From Candidatus Nomurabacteria bacterium (lineage in GTDB: Bacteria; Patescibacteriota; Saccharimonadia; Saccharimonadales; Saccharimonadaceae): a DNA stretch of 64,000 nt. Of this stretch, positions 1-8,245 are shown in pieces. Under the pieces are notes generated by a model. It saw nothing but the letters and a program-made list of their open reading frames with translations. It searched no databases and was not told the origin of the DNA. The DNA is taken from positions 1-64,000 of the forward strand of contig JAISHF010000001.1 of the NCBI GenBank assembly GCA_031262695.1. Reading direction: 5' to 3'. Numbering within the stretch: the stretch's first letter is position 1; each line of letters starts with the position of its first letter. The position numbers were made by a program, and so were the translations under genes.

Positions 1-42
1 TAACCACGACCCCAAGCGTTTTAGCGCTCGCAATCGTGGTTA
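1..42. terminator. Inverted repeat at the window edge
   Basis: A 9-bp perfect stem (TAACCACGA at 1-9, TCGTGGTTA at 34-42) encloses a shorter GCG-rich inverted repeat. It lies downstream of the gene at 155-901 when read on the minus strand and could end that transcript or belong to an element that continues outside the window. Between it and the gene (43-154) is a polypurine run with no ORF I can support. Confidence 0.35.
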
Positions 43-154
43 TAGTATAGCAAACTGCGGTATGAGAGTAAAGTGCACGGTATTTCTTAGGTGCGCGAAA
101 GGAAAAAGAAAAAAGAAAAAAGAAAAGGGAGAGGGTTTGAGGATGAAGGCGAAA

Positions 155-901
155 TTACCTCACCAAAAACGCCGCCACATACCCGCCGCCCGCGCCCGCG
201 GAATCCGCGTCCCAGATCGGCCGGCCGACGCAGTCCACGCCGCCGCAAGGACAAAGGTCGCGGCCGATGTCGTAAGGCTGCTGAATGTAATCAATCCAGC
301 CGTCGGCGCCTAACGTATCAGTAAAAAGATTGCGCTTGAGGTCGTGCAAATAAATCAGTGAGTGCGAATGATAGTTGACTGCCCTGCCCTCACCGGCCGC
401 CTGAAACTCCGCGCAAAAAACGCGAAAGGCTTGGTCGCGCTCATCGCCCCAGCGCGTATTGGCGCAAAGACTGCCCGGGATGTCGGAGTTGTTATTAGGC
501 GTCTTAGAGATGTCGGCTGCTTCGGCAATAAAGAATACTGAACCGAGGTCAGCCTCGGCGAAGCCGTGGTCAATACCTTTGGGGTCGCTTTCTTTGCCGT
601 AGTAGGCACTGTTAACGTAGTAGTATTTGTCAAGAACGCTGTCAATATGCTGACCGACAGTGTAGGGGCTGAGGTCTAAAGTGGTGAGCACAAACCCACG
701 CAAGGCGCCGTTTTGGTGGCGACAAACTTTGAGGCCATTAGCCTCAATCTGGGCAAGACGCTCAACCGCTTTGCTGATTATTGCCTCGGCCTCGCCATCT
801 TCATAAATGACAGGAGCGGACAGCACTAAATCAGCAATAAGGGTGCGAGGGTCTGCTTGGGTAAGATCTTTTACCTCACGGTTTTCAAGACTGAATTTCA
901 T
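155..901 (-). CDS. Hypothetical protein, 248 aa, strong own promoter
   Basis: I do not recognise this protein. It is soluble, with no signal peptide or membrane segment. The C-terminal half holds a Cys/Gly-rich patch (CPCGG, then VDC) near residues 215-225 and a Gly-rich end (AGAGGGY), and a NYHSHS motif lies near residue 178. The start is the ATG at 901, 6 nt after a strong AAGGAGGA ribosome site. It follows the reverse transcriptase gene on the same strand but has its own promoter, whose -35 box overlaps the last codons of that gene, and a 5' leader with an 8-bp stem. It could be the retroelement's partner or cargo by position, but I see no C-type-lectin signature of a diversified target, so that link is inference. 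Confidence 0.75.
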   Translation of the reverse strand: MKFSLENREVKDLTQADPRTLIADLVLSAPVIYEDGEAEAIISKAVERLAQIEANGLKVCRHQNGALRGFVLTTLDLSPYTVGQHIDSVLDKYYYVNSAYYGKESDPKGIDHGFAEADLGSVFFIAEAADISKTPNNNSDIPGSLCANTRWGDERDQAFRVFCAEFQAAGEGRAVNYHSHSLIYLHDLKRNLFTDTLGADGWIDYIQQPYDIGRDLCPCGGVDCVGRPIWDADSAGAGGGYVAAFLVR

Positions 902-920
902 AGGGAAATCCTCCTTTTTA

Positions 921-1017
921 ATGTGGAGTCTGCTATATTTTAAGGTGTTGGCTTGGCAGACTCTATGGAATTAGCACATTCTACTTACATTATATCATAC
1001 TAGTGCTTAAAAGTCAA
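921..1017 (-). promoter_or_regulatory. Promoter and hairpin leader of the 155-901 gene
   Basis: On the minus strand TTGACT (1017-1012), a 17-nt spacer and TATAAT (994-989) form a near-consensus promoter. Downstream the leader holds GAGTCTGC and GCAGACTC, an 8-bp inverted repeat with a loop of about 22 nt, just before the Shine-Dalgarno site. The first 15 nt (TTGACTTTTAAGCAC) are identical to the promoter of the deacetylase gene at 50.8 kb. Confidence 0.7.
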
Positions 1018-2032
1018 GGGTTTTGGTGATTTCTGAGGTGATTTGGGCTAAAACTTGGTGGTCTAGAGCGTCTTTAACCTCTGTTGGGAGCAAAAGTTGC
1101 TTATAACTTGCGAGGTTGCGAAAATTGACTTTTTGGCGGATTTTGGCGGTAGTGGTTCTATCAACTTTAAGGGTATTTTTGGTGATTAGGTGGCCGAGGA
1201 AGTGTAGCCCCTGCCCTGCCTTGATAATAATTGTATTTTTAGGATTAAGCGACATTTTGAGGCCTTGGGCGAGGAAGTCGGTAATTTGGGCTTGGGCTGC
1301 GTCGGCTTGGGGGCGAGTGGGGAGAAAAACGATGAAATCGTCGCCATAACGGAGGTAGGCGAGGGGTTTGATGACTTGGCGGATGAAACGGTCTAATTCG
1401 TTGAGGTAAATCAGTGAGAAAATCTGGCTAGTGAGGTTGCCGATGGGGATGCCACGAGGTGGGGCGACAGGGTCGGTGGCGGTAGTGGCGGTATTGGCGC
1501 AAAAACTAGCGATAACTTCGTGGCAAAGTTTGAGGTAGAAATCGCCGTCGGGGTGAGTTGGTAATTTTTGTTGGAGTAGATTTAGCAGCGTGGCGTGGTT
1601 AATGTACTCAAAAGCCTTTTTGATGTCGGCACGAAAAATGTAGGCGGTGGGGTATTTTTGGAGCAAGCTTTGCGTTTGTTTTAGGGCTTTGTTTAACCCC
1701 CTACCCTTGCGACCCGAAAAAACGGCGACGTCAAAAGTATGGTCATAAATGGCGGTGAGTTGGTCGTAAAGCAGGCGGTGAGCAATGCGGTCGGCTACGC
1801 TCGCGACGTGGAGGGTGCGGCGTGTTTTGTCGGCGATCGCTACTTGGCGATAGCCGCCGTGGTGATAGGTGTTATTTTGAATTTTTCCGGCGAGGTCGGC
1901 GAGGTTTTGTTCTAAATTATACTCGTAGGAAAGGACTTCGGGCGAGTTTTTGCCACAGCGAAAATTGCGCCAAGCCTCAGAGAGTGGTGCGAGTTGGGTG
2001 GGTTTCGGCGTATTCGTGCTGGTTTTGCGTGC
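1007..2032 (-). CDS. Reverse transcriptase, DGR-like, no normal start codon
   Basis: The frame encodes about 341 residues of a reverse transcriptase: an N-terminal region (LSEAW, SYEYNLEQNL, DRIAHRL), palm motif with FRADIKKAF, then GIPIGNLTSQIF and the catalytic YLRYGDDF. IGNxxSQ in place of the usual QGxxxSP is typical of diversity-generating retroelement enzymes. The frame is open from 2032, just after an ochre codon at 2033-2035, but has no ATG, GTG or TTG before the TTG at 1666, which would start inside the palm domain and remove conserved sequence. Either translation enters from the 38-codon ORF upstream, or a non-standard start is used, or the gene is newly broken. No Avd accessory gene or obvious template/variable repeat pair is visible. 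Motifs are intact, so I keep it as a CDS with an unresolved 5' end. Confidence 0.8.
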   Translation of the reverse strand, partial: ARKTSTNTPKPTQLAPLSEAWRNFRCGKNSPEVLSYEYNLEQNLADLAGKIQNNTYHHGGYRQVAIADKTRRTLHVASVADRIAHRLLYDQLTAIYDHTFDVAVFSGRKGRGLNKALKQTQSLLQKYPTAYIFRADIKKAFEYINHATLLNLLQQKLPTHPDGDFYLKLCHEVIASFCANTATTATDPVAPPRGIPIGNLTSQIFSLIYLNELDRFIRQVIKPLAYLRYGDDFIVFLPTRPQADAAQAQITDFLAQGLKMSLNPKNTIIIKAGQGLHFLGHLITKNTLKVDRTTTAKIRQKVNFRNLASYKQLLLPTEVKDALDHQVLAQITSEITKTLDF

Positions 2033-2149
2033 TTATTTGACGAGTTCAGTTTTGAGGCGTGCGGCGGCCTTTTTGTTGCGTTGGCGCTTGACGCTGTGCT
2101 TGTGGTTGTTGTTGCGATTCAATAATGCGACTTTGATTTTCTTTGGCAT
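2033..2149 (-). CDS. 38-aa basic ORF in frame with the reverse transcriptase
   Basis: This ORF begins at an ATG and ends at the ochre codon that precedes the reverse-transcriptase frame; both are in the same frame. The product is very basic (MPKKIKVALL... then NRNNNHKHSVKRQR, ending KTELVK). It may be the true N-terminus of the reverse transcriptase read through the stop, a separate basic peptide, or what a nonsense mutation left. Upstream lie AGGAAAGG, a perfect 9-bp hairpin, and 8 nt before the ATG. A promoter (TTGCAA, 17 nt, TAATAT) precedes it at about 2258-2230. Confidence 0.5.
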   Translation of the reverse strand: MPKKIKVALLNRNNNHKHSVKRQRNKKAAARLKTELVK

Positions 2150-2157
2150 ATTGTTTT

Positions 2158-2177
2158 CAGAAAACCAAGGTTTTCTG
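2158..2177 (-). promoter_or_regulatory. 9-bp hairpin between Shine-Dalgarno and start
   Basis: CAGAAAACC and GGTTTTCTG are separated by 2 nt and sit between AGGAAAGG and the ATG of the 38-codon ORF. Linear spacing from Shine-Dalgarno to ATG is about 28 nt; folding the hairpin would bring them to about 8 nt. It could therefore be required for initiation or be a regulated switch. Confidence 0.5.
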
Positions 2178-2280
2178 CCTTTCCTTTATTTACATCTATT
2201 CGGTCGGAATGAATCCGCCCTCATAGATAATATATTAGCAAAAAACTTGGTATTTTGCAAGAGGGTGGTAAAATATTGGT

Positions 2281-3015
2281 ATGACCGAGGGGATTATAGG
2301 TGAAAATTGGCGAGGATTTTTGGCGGCAGAAGTGCAAAAGCCGTATTTTCGGCGGCTGGCGGGTTTTTTGGATGAGGCTTATGCTACAAAATGTATATTC
2401 CCTGCTCGGGATTTGGTATTTAGCGCGTTTCGGCTGTCGCCCGAAAAGATTAGGGTGGTAATTCTGGGGCAAGACCCCTATCACGGCGAGGGGCAAGCGC
2501 ACGGCTTGGCATTTTCGGTGCAAGCGGGCGTGGCAGTACCGCCAAGTTTGCGGAATATTTATAAGGAGATTGCGGCGGAGTTTGGCGGGACGACAGCAGA
2601 TGAGGCGACAGCAACAAAGGAATTAGCGACAATAAGCAAGGTGGCACAAAAATGCGATACTGCGGTTAAGCGTGGTGGCAATTTGGAAAATTGGGCGGAA
2701 CAAGGGGTGTTTTTGCTGAATAGTGTTTTGACAGTGGAGGCTGGCAAGGCTGGGTCGCACCGAGGTTTAGGCTGGGAGGTTTTTGCGGAAAATGTGGTGC
2801 GGTATCTGGCAGAAAATCGCTCGGGGCTGGTGTTTTTACTCTGGGGCAATGCAGCGCGGGCGAAAAAGCCGCTAATTGACGGCGAAAAGCATTTGGTTCT
2901 GGAGGCGACACACCCTTCTCCGCTCTCGGCGTACCGTGGGTTTTTCGGTTGCGGGCACTTCAAGAAAGCTAACGAATATCTAGTTGAAAATGGGCAGACG
3001 CCGATAAATTGGTAG
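2281..3015 (+). CDS. ung: Uracil-DNA glycosylase (family 1)
   Basis: Removes uracil from DNA in base-excision repair. Family 1 motifs are present: the water-activating GQDPYHG near residue 63, FLLNSVLT near residue 145, LLWGNAA near 185, and the DNA-binding HPSPLSAYRGFFGCGHF near 213. The protein has a low-complexity insert of about 25 residues (TTADEATATKE...) between the GQDPYHG half and the LLNS motif, not seen in the usual 220-230-residue enzyme. The ATG lies 6 nt after a -10 box (TAAAAT) whose -35 is TTGGTA, so the mRNA is probably leaderless. The promoter is divergent from that of the reverse transcriptase unit. Confidence 0.96.
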   Translation: MTEGIIGENWRGFLAAEVQKPYFRRLAGFLDEAYATKCIFPARDLVFSAFRLSPEKIRVVILGQDPYHGEGQAHGLAFSVQAGVAVPPSLRNIYKEIAAEFGGTTADEATATKELATISKVAQKCDTAVKRGGNLENWAEQGVFLLNSVLTVEAGKAGSHRGLGWEVFAENVVRYLAENRSGLVFLLWGNAARAKKPLIDGEKHLVLEATHPSPLSAYRGFFGCGHFKKANEYLVENGQTPINW

Positions 3016-3055
3016 GGTAAAGCTCTACGGTTAAAAATGCCCTCGCGGAACATCT

Positions 3056-3079
3056 TGAAACCCGCCATTGGCGGGTTTC
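3056..3079. terminator. Hairpin between ung and the 16S unit
   Basis: GAAACCCGCC and GGCGGGTTTC form a 10-bp stem with a tiny loop between the converging ung and 16S transcripts. It lacks a long U tract on either side, so it may end both transcripts only weakly. Confidence 0.5.
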
Positions 3080-3103
3080 AATTCTGCGTTAGCAGCAAAT
3101 CAA

Positions 3104-3125
3104 CAATTTAGTTGTGCATATCATC
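3104..3125 (-). other. 3' half of the pre-16S processing stem
   Basis: This trailer sequence (CAATTTAG...ATCATC on the plus strand) is complementary over 22 nt, with one bulged base, to the leader at 4878-4900. Pairing brackets the 16S rRNA in a long stem of the kind cut by RNase III. Confidence 0.8.
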
Positions 3126-3239
3126 TAGCTTTACGCTTTGATGTTGATATATAAGCTTAATTATATCAACGCGTTTGACCTGTTGTCGCCTCTTGCTAAT
3201 CATTATTCAAAAAAGCACGAGACGCAACTCTATCTCCCT

Positions 3240-4708
<1,469 letters not shown>

Positions 4709-4877
4709 CGGCTTACGCCGAATTGCAAAAATCAGAGATTTTTGCAACTAGGGATTATTCTTACTCTACCGGTCTTATACACATGACCGTGCGGCAAAAA
4801 CCGCTGTTTTCAGAAATGCCCTATCAAAAGTTTTGTACTCAAAACAACACGTATAATAAATATACGCAAAAACTGAC

Positions 4878-4900
4878 GATGATATTGCACAACTAAATTG
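4878..4900 (-). other. 5' half of the pre-16S processing stem
   Basis: This leader segment pairs with 3104-3125 (22 of 23 positions), forming the stem that loops out the 16S rRNA. The match shows that 16S is processed alone, not from a 16S-23S precursor. Confidence 0.8.
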
Positions 4901-4965
4901 TCAATGTATATTCCGGCGAATAATAAAGCCCGCAGGCCTTACCCTCTCTCGCAAGAACTATATTT

Positions 4966-4994
4966 AGTTTATCGCATATCTTATGATATGTCAA
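4966..4994 (-). promoter_or_regulatory. 16S rRNA promoter with palindromic spacer
   Basis: TTGACA (4994-4989), 17 nt, then TAAACT (4971-4966). The spacer is itself a palindrome, CATATC-ATAA-GATATG (4990-4975), touching the -35 box, and could be an operator or a DNA-bending site. The transcript would begin near 4959, giving a leader of about 250 nt before mature 16S. Confidence 0.8.
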
Positions 4995-5020
4995 GGGTTT
5001 TTTAGGACTTTTTTGCAAAA

Positions 5021-5287
5021 TTAGTAAAGTTGAGAGTGCGAGCCGATTAAATCAAAGATAATAATGGTGTCGCCGTCGCAATAATAGAGGGCGCGGATGT
5101 CGCCTGTGATGTTGATGCTGTAATATTTTTGCATTTTGCCTTGGAGCTGGTGGTGGCGGAGTTGTGGGGAGTTTGGCTGAACGGCAAATAGTTTGAGCCG
5201 CTGCTCGGTGGCTTTTTGTATTTTAGCTGGTTGTTTAAGGAATTGTTTGCCAAAACGCTTTGTGCGGGTGATTACGAATTGGCCCAT
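5021..5287 (-). CDS. RelE-family toxin (mRNA interferase-like)
   Basis: An 88-residue basic protein of the RelE/ParE fold: an N-terminal helical hairpin (TRTKRFGKQFLKQPAKIQ), a central HHQLQGKMQKYYSI, then RALYYCDGDTIIIFDLIGSHSQLY, which gives the typical RALY and IGSH...LY ending. Such toxins cut ribosome-bound mRNA or act on gyrase; which one cannot be told here. The start overlaps the antitoxin gene by about 16 nt, as usual for coupled pairs, with the antitoxin first. Confidence 0.85.
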   Translation of the reverse strand: MGQFVITRTKRFGKQFLKQPAKIQKATEQRLKLFAVQPNSPQLRHHQLQGKMQKYYSINITGDIRALYYCDGDTIIIFDLIGSHSQLY

Positions 5288-5586
5288 GCTTGACCTTCCT
5301 CGCTCCGTATATGCTTGAACATCTCGTTTACATCTGTGAAACCAACTGGATAAACATCAGAATGGTCGCCACTCTCGTAGCGTTCAATAAAGTCTAGCGC
5401 GGCCTGCTCTACCTCGGGCTTTAAGCGAGGCTCGCGAAAGGTGACTTCGCCGTTTTTGATGGCTTCATTGACAGCACCCTCAATAACAGTGGTGGCCGAA
5501 AGGCCAAGGCGCTCGGCGAAATCATCTAGCCGTGCCTTAAACTGCTTAGTGGTGCGAAAATTCATTGAAATTGTAGTTGTACTCAT
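5272..5586 (-). CDS. RelB/DinJ-like antitoxin
   Basis: A 104-residue ribbon-helix-helix type protein: TTISMNFRTTKQFKARLD forms the beta strand and first helix, then LGLSATTVIEGAVNEAI the second helix; the acidic C-terminal part would bind the RelE toxin. I start it at ATG 5586 (MSTTTISM) and not at a TTG two codons earlier. The ATG is 6 nt from a -10 box (TATACT) with -35 TTGACA, so the message is leaderless. The promoter region contains TGTATATACA and GATATAC repeats, fit for autoregulatory binding by the pair. Confidence 0.85.
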   Translation of the reverse strand: MSTTTISMNFRTTKQFKARLDDFAERLGLSATTVIEGAVNEAIKNGEVTFREPRLKPEVEQAALDFIERYESGDHSDVYPVGFTDVNEMFKHIRSEEGQAWANS

Positions 5587-5622
5587 ATACAAAGTATATC
5601 AAATGTATATACAATGTCAATA
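5587..5622 (-). promoter_or_regulatory. Promoter/operator of the RelBE-like pair
   Basis: TTGACA, 16 nt, TATACT with overlapping inverted repeats TGTATATACA and GTATAT...ATATAC across the spacer and -10 box. Binding of the antitoxin there would block RNA polymerase. Confidence 0.6.
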
Positions 5623-5635
5623 CATTTGCGTAAGG

Positions 5636-6667
5636 CTATTTTTGACGGAGGAGGGCGAGGGCGTGGAGGCGGGCGCCAGAAGAAAGGACGGAACGGCGGT
5701 AAATGCGAGAGGCGGCTAGCATAATAAATGGCAAAACGGCGAGCGAAATACCGAGCGATAGGAGCGCCTGCCAGAGAGAAAGTTCGCCTTGGAAGTAGTG
5801 CGAAGTGGCGCCGATTGGCGACATTAGGGGGAGATAATCAACCAAAAAGCGGAGCGGGGCGACATTGGAAAGCGCAGGAATAACCACGACAAAATACGGA
5901 ATCATCATAATATACATCACGGGCTGGATGGCGACATTGACCTCTTCGGTGCGGCTGACGGTGGCGGCGAAAGCGGCGTAAAGCGTGGCATAACTGAGGT
6001 AGCCGACGAGGAAAAAGCCGAGGGCGAGCCAGATGCCAGCACCAAGATTGATGCTAGAGAAAATGTCGCCCATAACACTAAAACTTTGGGCGGCGATATA
6101 GCCAGCACCTAAAATAATGGCAATTTGGGTCAGACCGACCACGGCCATGCCGACGATTTTGCCAAACATTAACTCAAAACTGGACATACTAGAAAGCAAA
6201 ATCTCAACAATGCGGGAGGATTTCTCCTCGGCGACACCGAGGGCAATCATAGAACCGGTAATGGAAAGCGCGACAAAAAGCAAAATACCGACGGCAAAAC
6301 CAATCCAGTAGCGGGTGTCGGTGGCGGTGCTGTCGGGATGTTCGGCTTGGTAGGCGGCGAGGAGTTCTTGGTAGCGGGCGGCAATTTTTGTGTCTAGTTC
6401 GGTGGCATCTATATTGTATTCGGCGAGGGTTTCTTGCCTTGCCTGCTCTTGCAAGATGATTGATTGCTTGGCATATTCGGGAATCATAGCATTACCAGCG
6501 TCTTCGGCGGTGCTGCGAGAACCGAGAAAAGCGAGTAAAAAAATCCCCACGACAACGGCGAGCGTGCCGATAATATAGGTGCGGTTGCGCATTTTAGTGA
6601 TGATTTCGCGCTTGGCGACAAGGGCGATGTTGCGGAGTTTGCTGGATAATGTAAGTTTTTTAGACAT
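5636..6667 (-). CDS. ABC-2 type transporter permease (NatB-like)
   Basis: Membrane subunit of an exporter, paired with the ATPase immediately upstream. One transmembrane helix lies at residues 33-50 (TYIIGTLAVVVGIFLLAFLG), followed by an outward-facing segment of about 90 residues and then five more helices, including the AEEKSSRIVEILLSS motif that marks ABC-2/NatB permeases. I start it at ATG 6667 (MSKKLTLSSK); upstream sequence in this frame is the shadow of the ATPase tail. The ATG overlaps the ATPase stop by 8 nt. Substrate unknown; relatives export sodium, drugs or peptides. Confidence 0.88.
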   Translation of the reverse strand: MSKKLTLSSKLRNIALVAKREIITKMRNRTYIIGTLAVVVGIFLLAFLGSRSTAEDAGNAMIPEYAKQSIILQEQARQETLAEYNIDATELDTKIAARYQELLAAYQAEHPDSTATDTRYWIGFAVGILLFVALSITGSMIALGVAEEKSSRIVEILLSSMSSFELMFGKIVGMAVVGLTQIAIILGAGYIAAQSFSVMGDIFSSINLGAGIWLALGFFLVGYLSYATLYAAFAATVSRTEEVNVAIQPVMYIMMIPYFVVVIPALSNVAPLRFLVDYLPLMSPIGATSHYFQGELSLWQALLSLGISLAVLPFIMLAASRIYRRSVLSSGARLHALALLRQK

Positions 6668-7490
6668 TTTGGGCCTTTCCTGCTGTTTTTGTATGGTTTT
6701 TGGGATTTTCGGCCGATTTGGCTTGATCTTTGGACTGATTTTGGTCATTTTTAGCCTCGTCTTTGGCGATGAGGTCGCCAAAAATATGACTGAGCGGGGT
6801 TGGAATTTTGATGGTTGCAGGGGCATGGGCGGTCTTGCGAAGTTGCTCAGGCGAGCCAGTGGCGACAATTTGACCGTGGCTGATGACGGCAACTTGATTA
6901 GAGATTTGATCAACTAAATCTAACTGGTGCGATGAGAATAATACAGGAAGACCTGCTGCGGCTTGCTCGCGAATGACATCCGACATAGTCTGGACGGCAA
7001 GCGGGTCAAGGCCAGAAAATGGCTCGTCTAAAATCAGAGCCTTGGGCTTGGCGATGAGGGCTACGGCGAGCTGGACGCGTTGCTGGTTGCCAGTGGAGAG
7101 AGTTTCAAGGTTTTTGTCGGCGTATTCCATAATATTGAGGCGCTCAATCCATTCAGAAGCCTGTTTTTTGGCGGCAGGGTTGCTTAGACCGCGGATTTCG
7201 GCGAAAAAGACGAGTTGCTCAAAGACTTTCATTTTGGCGTAAAGCCCACGCTCAGACGGCATATAGCCGATTTGACGGCGGTCATTTTGGGTGGCTGGAC
7301 GGTCGTCAATTAGGACTTCGCCACTATCAGGCAGCAAAACGCCCATAATAATCCGCATCAGCGTGGTTTTGCCTGCGCCATTAGCGCCGACAAAGCCAAA
7401 AATCTCGCCCTTTTGCAGGGCTAAATTGACATCTTTGAGCGCCTGTTTGTTGCCAAAAAACTTGTTGACTCCCCGAACCTCAATCTTCAT
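6660..7490 (-). CDS. ABC transporter ATP-binding protein (NatA-like)
   Basis: ATPase partner of the permease at 5636-6667. Walker A is GANGAGKTT (residues 35-43), the signature is LSTGNQQRVQLAVAL near 130, Walker B is ALILDEPFSGLDP near 152, and the switch histidine is in FSSHQLD near 188. The C-terminal 50 residues are a Lys/Asn/Gln-rich low-complexity tail (KDEAKNDQNQSKDQ...) that extends over the permease start. The ATG lies about 6 nt after a TATAAT box, suggesting a leaderless message. The promoter is back to back with that of rplY. Confidence 0.92.
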   Translation of the reverse strand: MKIEVRGVNKFFGNKQALKDVNLALQKGEIFGFVGANGAGKTTLMRIIMGVLLPDSGEVLIDDRPATQNDRRQIGYMPSERGLYAKMKVFEQLVFFAEIRGLSNPAAKKQASEWIERLNIMEYADKNLETLSTGNQQRVQLAVALIAKPKALILDEPFSGLDPLAVQTMSDVIREQAAAGLPVLFSSHQLDLVDQISNQVAVISHGQIVATGSPEQLRKTAHAPATIKIPTPLSHIFGDLIAKDEAKNDQNQSKDQAKSAENPKNHTKTAGKAQNV

Positions 7491-7569
7491 ATATATATTA
7501 TATCACATATTGCAAATGGGGGTGGGATCTGGTATAATGAGGGGGTTAAAACAATTTTAAGGAGAATAA

Positions 7570-8244
7570 ATGAAAGAAACAACAGAACTTTCGTTGAAGG
7601 GCCGCGAAATTGCCGGGAAAAAAGTTGCCGGTCTTCGTTCGCAGGGCTTGGTCGTGGGTGTGGTTTATGGCAAGGGCTTCCCTGCCACTAAGGTGCAGTC
7701 GGAATATTTGCCGACGGAGCGGGCTTTGGAGGCGGTGGGCTATCACTCGCCGATTGCGCTAGAAATTGACGGTAAAAAGCAACTGGCGATGGTGAAAAAT
7801 GTAGAAATTGACGCAGTGACGCAAAAGATTATGAATGTGGAGTTCCACGCGATTTCGGCGGATGATGTGGTGGTGGCCGAGACGCCGATTGTGGTTACGG
7901 GCTTTGAGCAGAGCGAGGCGAACAAGATTCACTTGACACTCTTGCAGGTGCTGGAAAATATTGAAATTAAAGCGAAGCCAAGCGATTTGCCAGAAAACTT
8001 GGAAGTTGATGGTTCGCAAATGGCTGATATTACGAGCGAATTGACGGTTGGCGATATTAACTTGCCAAAGGGTGTGAAGTTTGCTGACGCCGAGATTGAG
8101 ATGGCGCAAGTGGTCGCGACGGTTTATGACGCGGCAGCAGATGCGGCAGCGCAAGAGGCGGCTGACAAGGCAGCGGATGCGGCGGCGGCAAATGCTAGCG
8201 CGGTTCCTGCGGCTGAAACGCCTGCTGAAACGCCAAAAGAATAA
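7570..8244 (+). CDS. rplY: Large ribosomal subunit protein bL25 (CTC/TL5 type)
   Basis: Binds 5S rRNA in the 50S subunit. The N-terminal L25 domain (about residues 5-92: GLRSQGLVVGVVYG, then PIALEIDG) is followed by the TL5-type C-terminal beta domain (DLPENLEVDG, DINLPKGVKF). An Ala-rich tail with AADAAAQEAADKAADAA repeats follows from residue 188 and ends AETPAETPKE; this acidic tail is common in long CTC proteins. Promoter TTGCAA, 17 nt, TATAAT, then AAGGAGA before the ATG, so this gene keeps a normal leader. No 5S rRNA gene is in the window. Confidence 0.95.
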   Translation: MKETTELSLKGREIAGKKVAGLRSQGLVVGVVYGKGFPATKVQSEYLPTERALEAVGYHSPIALEIDGKKQLAMVKNVEIDAVTQKIMNVEFHAISADDVVVAETPIVVTGFEQSEANKIHLTLLQVLENIEIKAKPSDLPENLEVDGSQMADITSELTVGDINLPKGVKFADAEIEMAQVVATVYDAAADAAAQEAADKAADAAAANASAVPAAETPAETPKE

Positions 8245-8245
8245 A

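Noticed and set aside
1007-1666. Reverse transcriptase starting at the TTG at 1666
   Set aside because: That start would remove the conserved N-terminal part that is clearly present upstream in the same frame, and has no ribosome site.
2033-2035. Reassigned ochre codon (alternative genetic code)
   Set aside because: Many genes here end in TAA at the right place (infC neighbours, gyrB, valS), so TAA is a normal stop; the case is local to this locus.
155-2280. A complete diversity-generating retroelement with template and variable repeats
   Set aside because: By eye I find no pair of long repeats differing at A positions, no Avd gene and no C-type-lectin target; only the reverse transcriptase fits.
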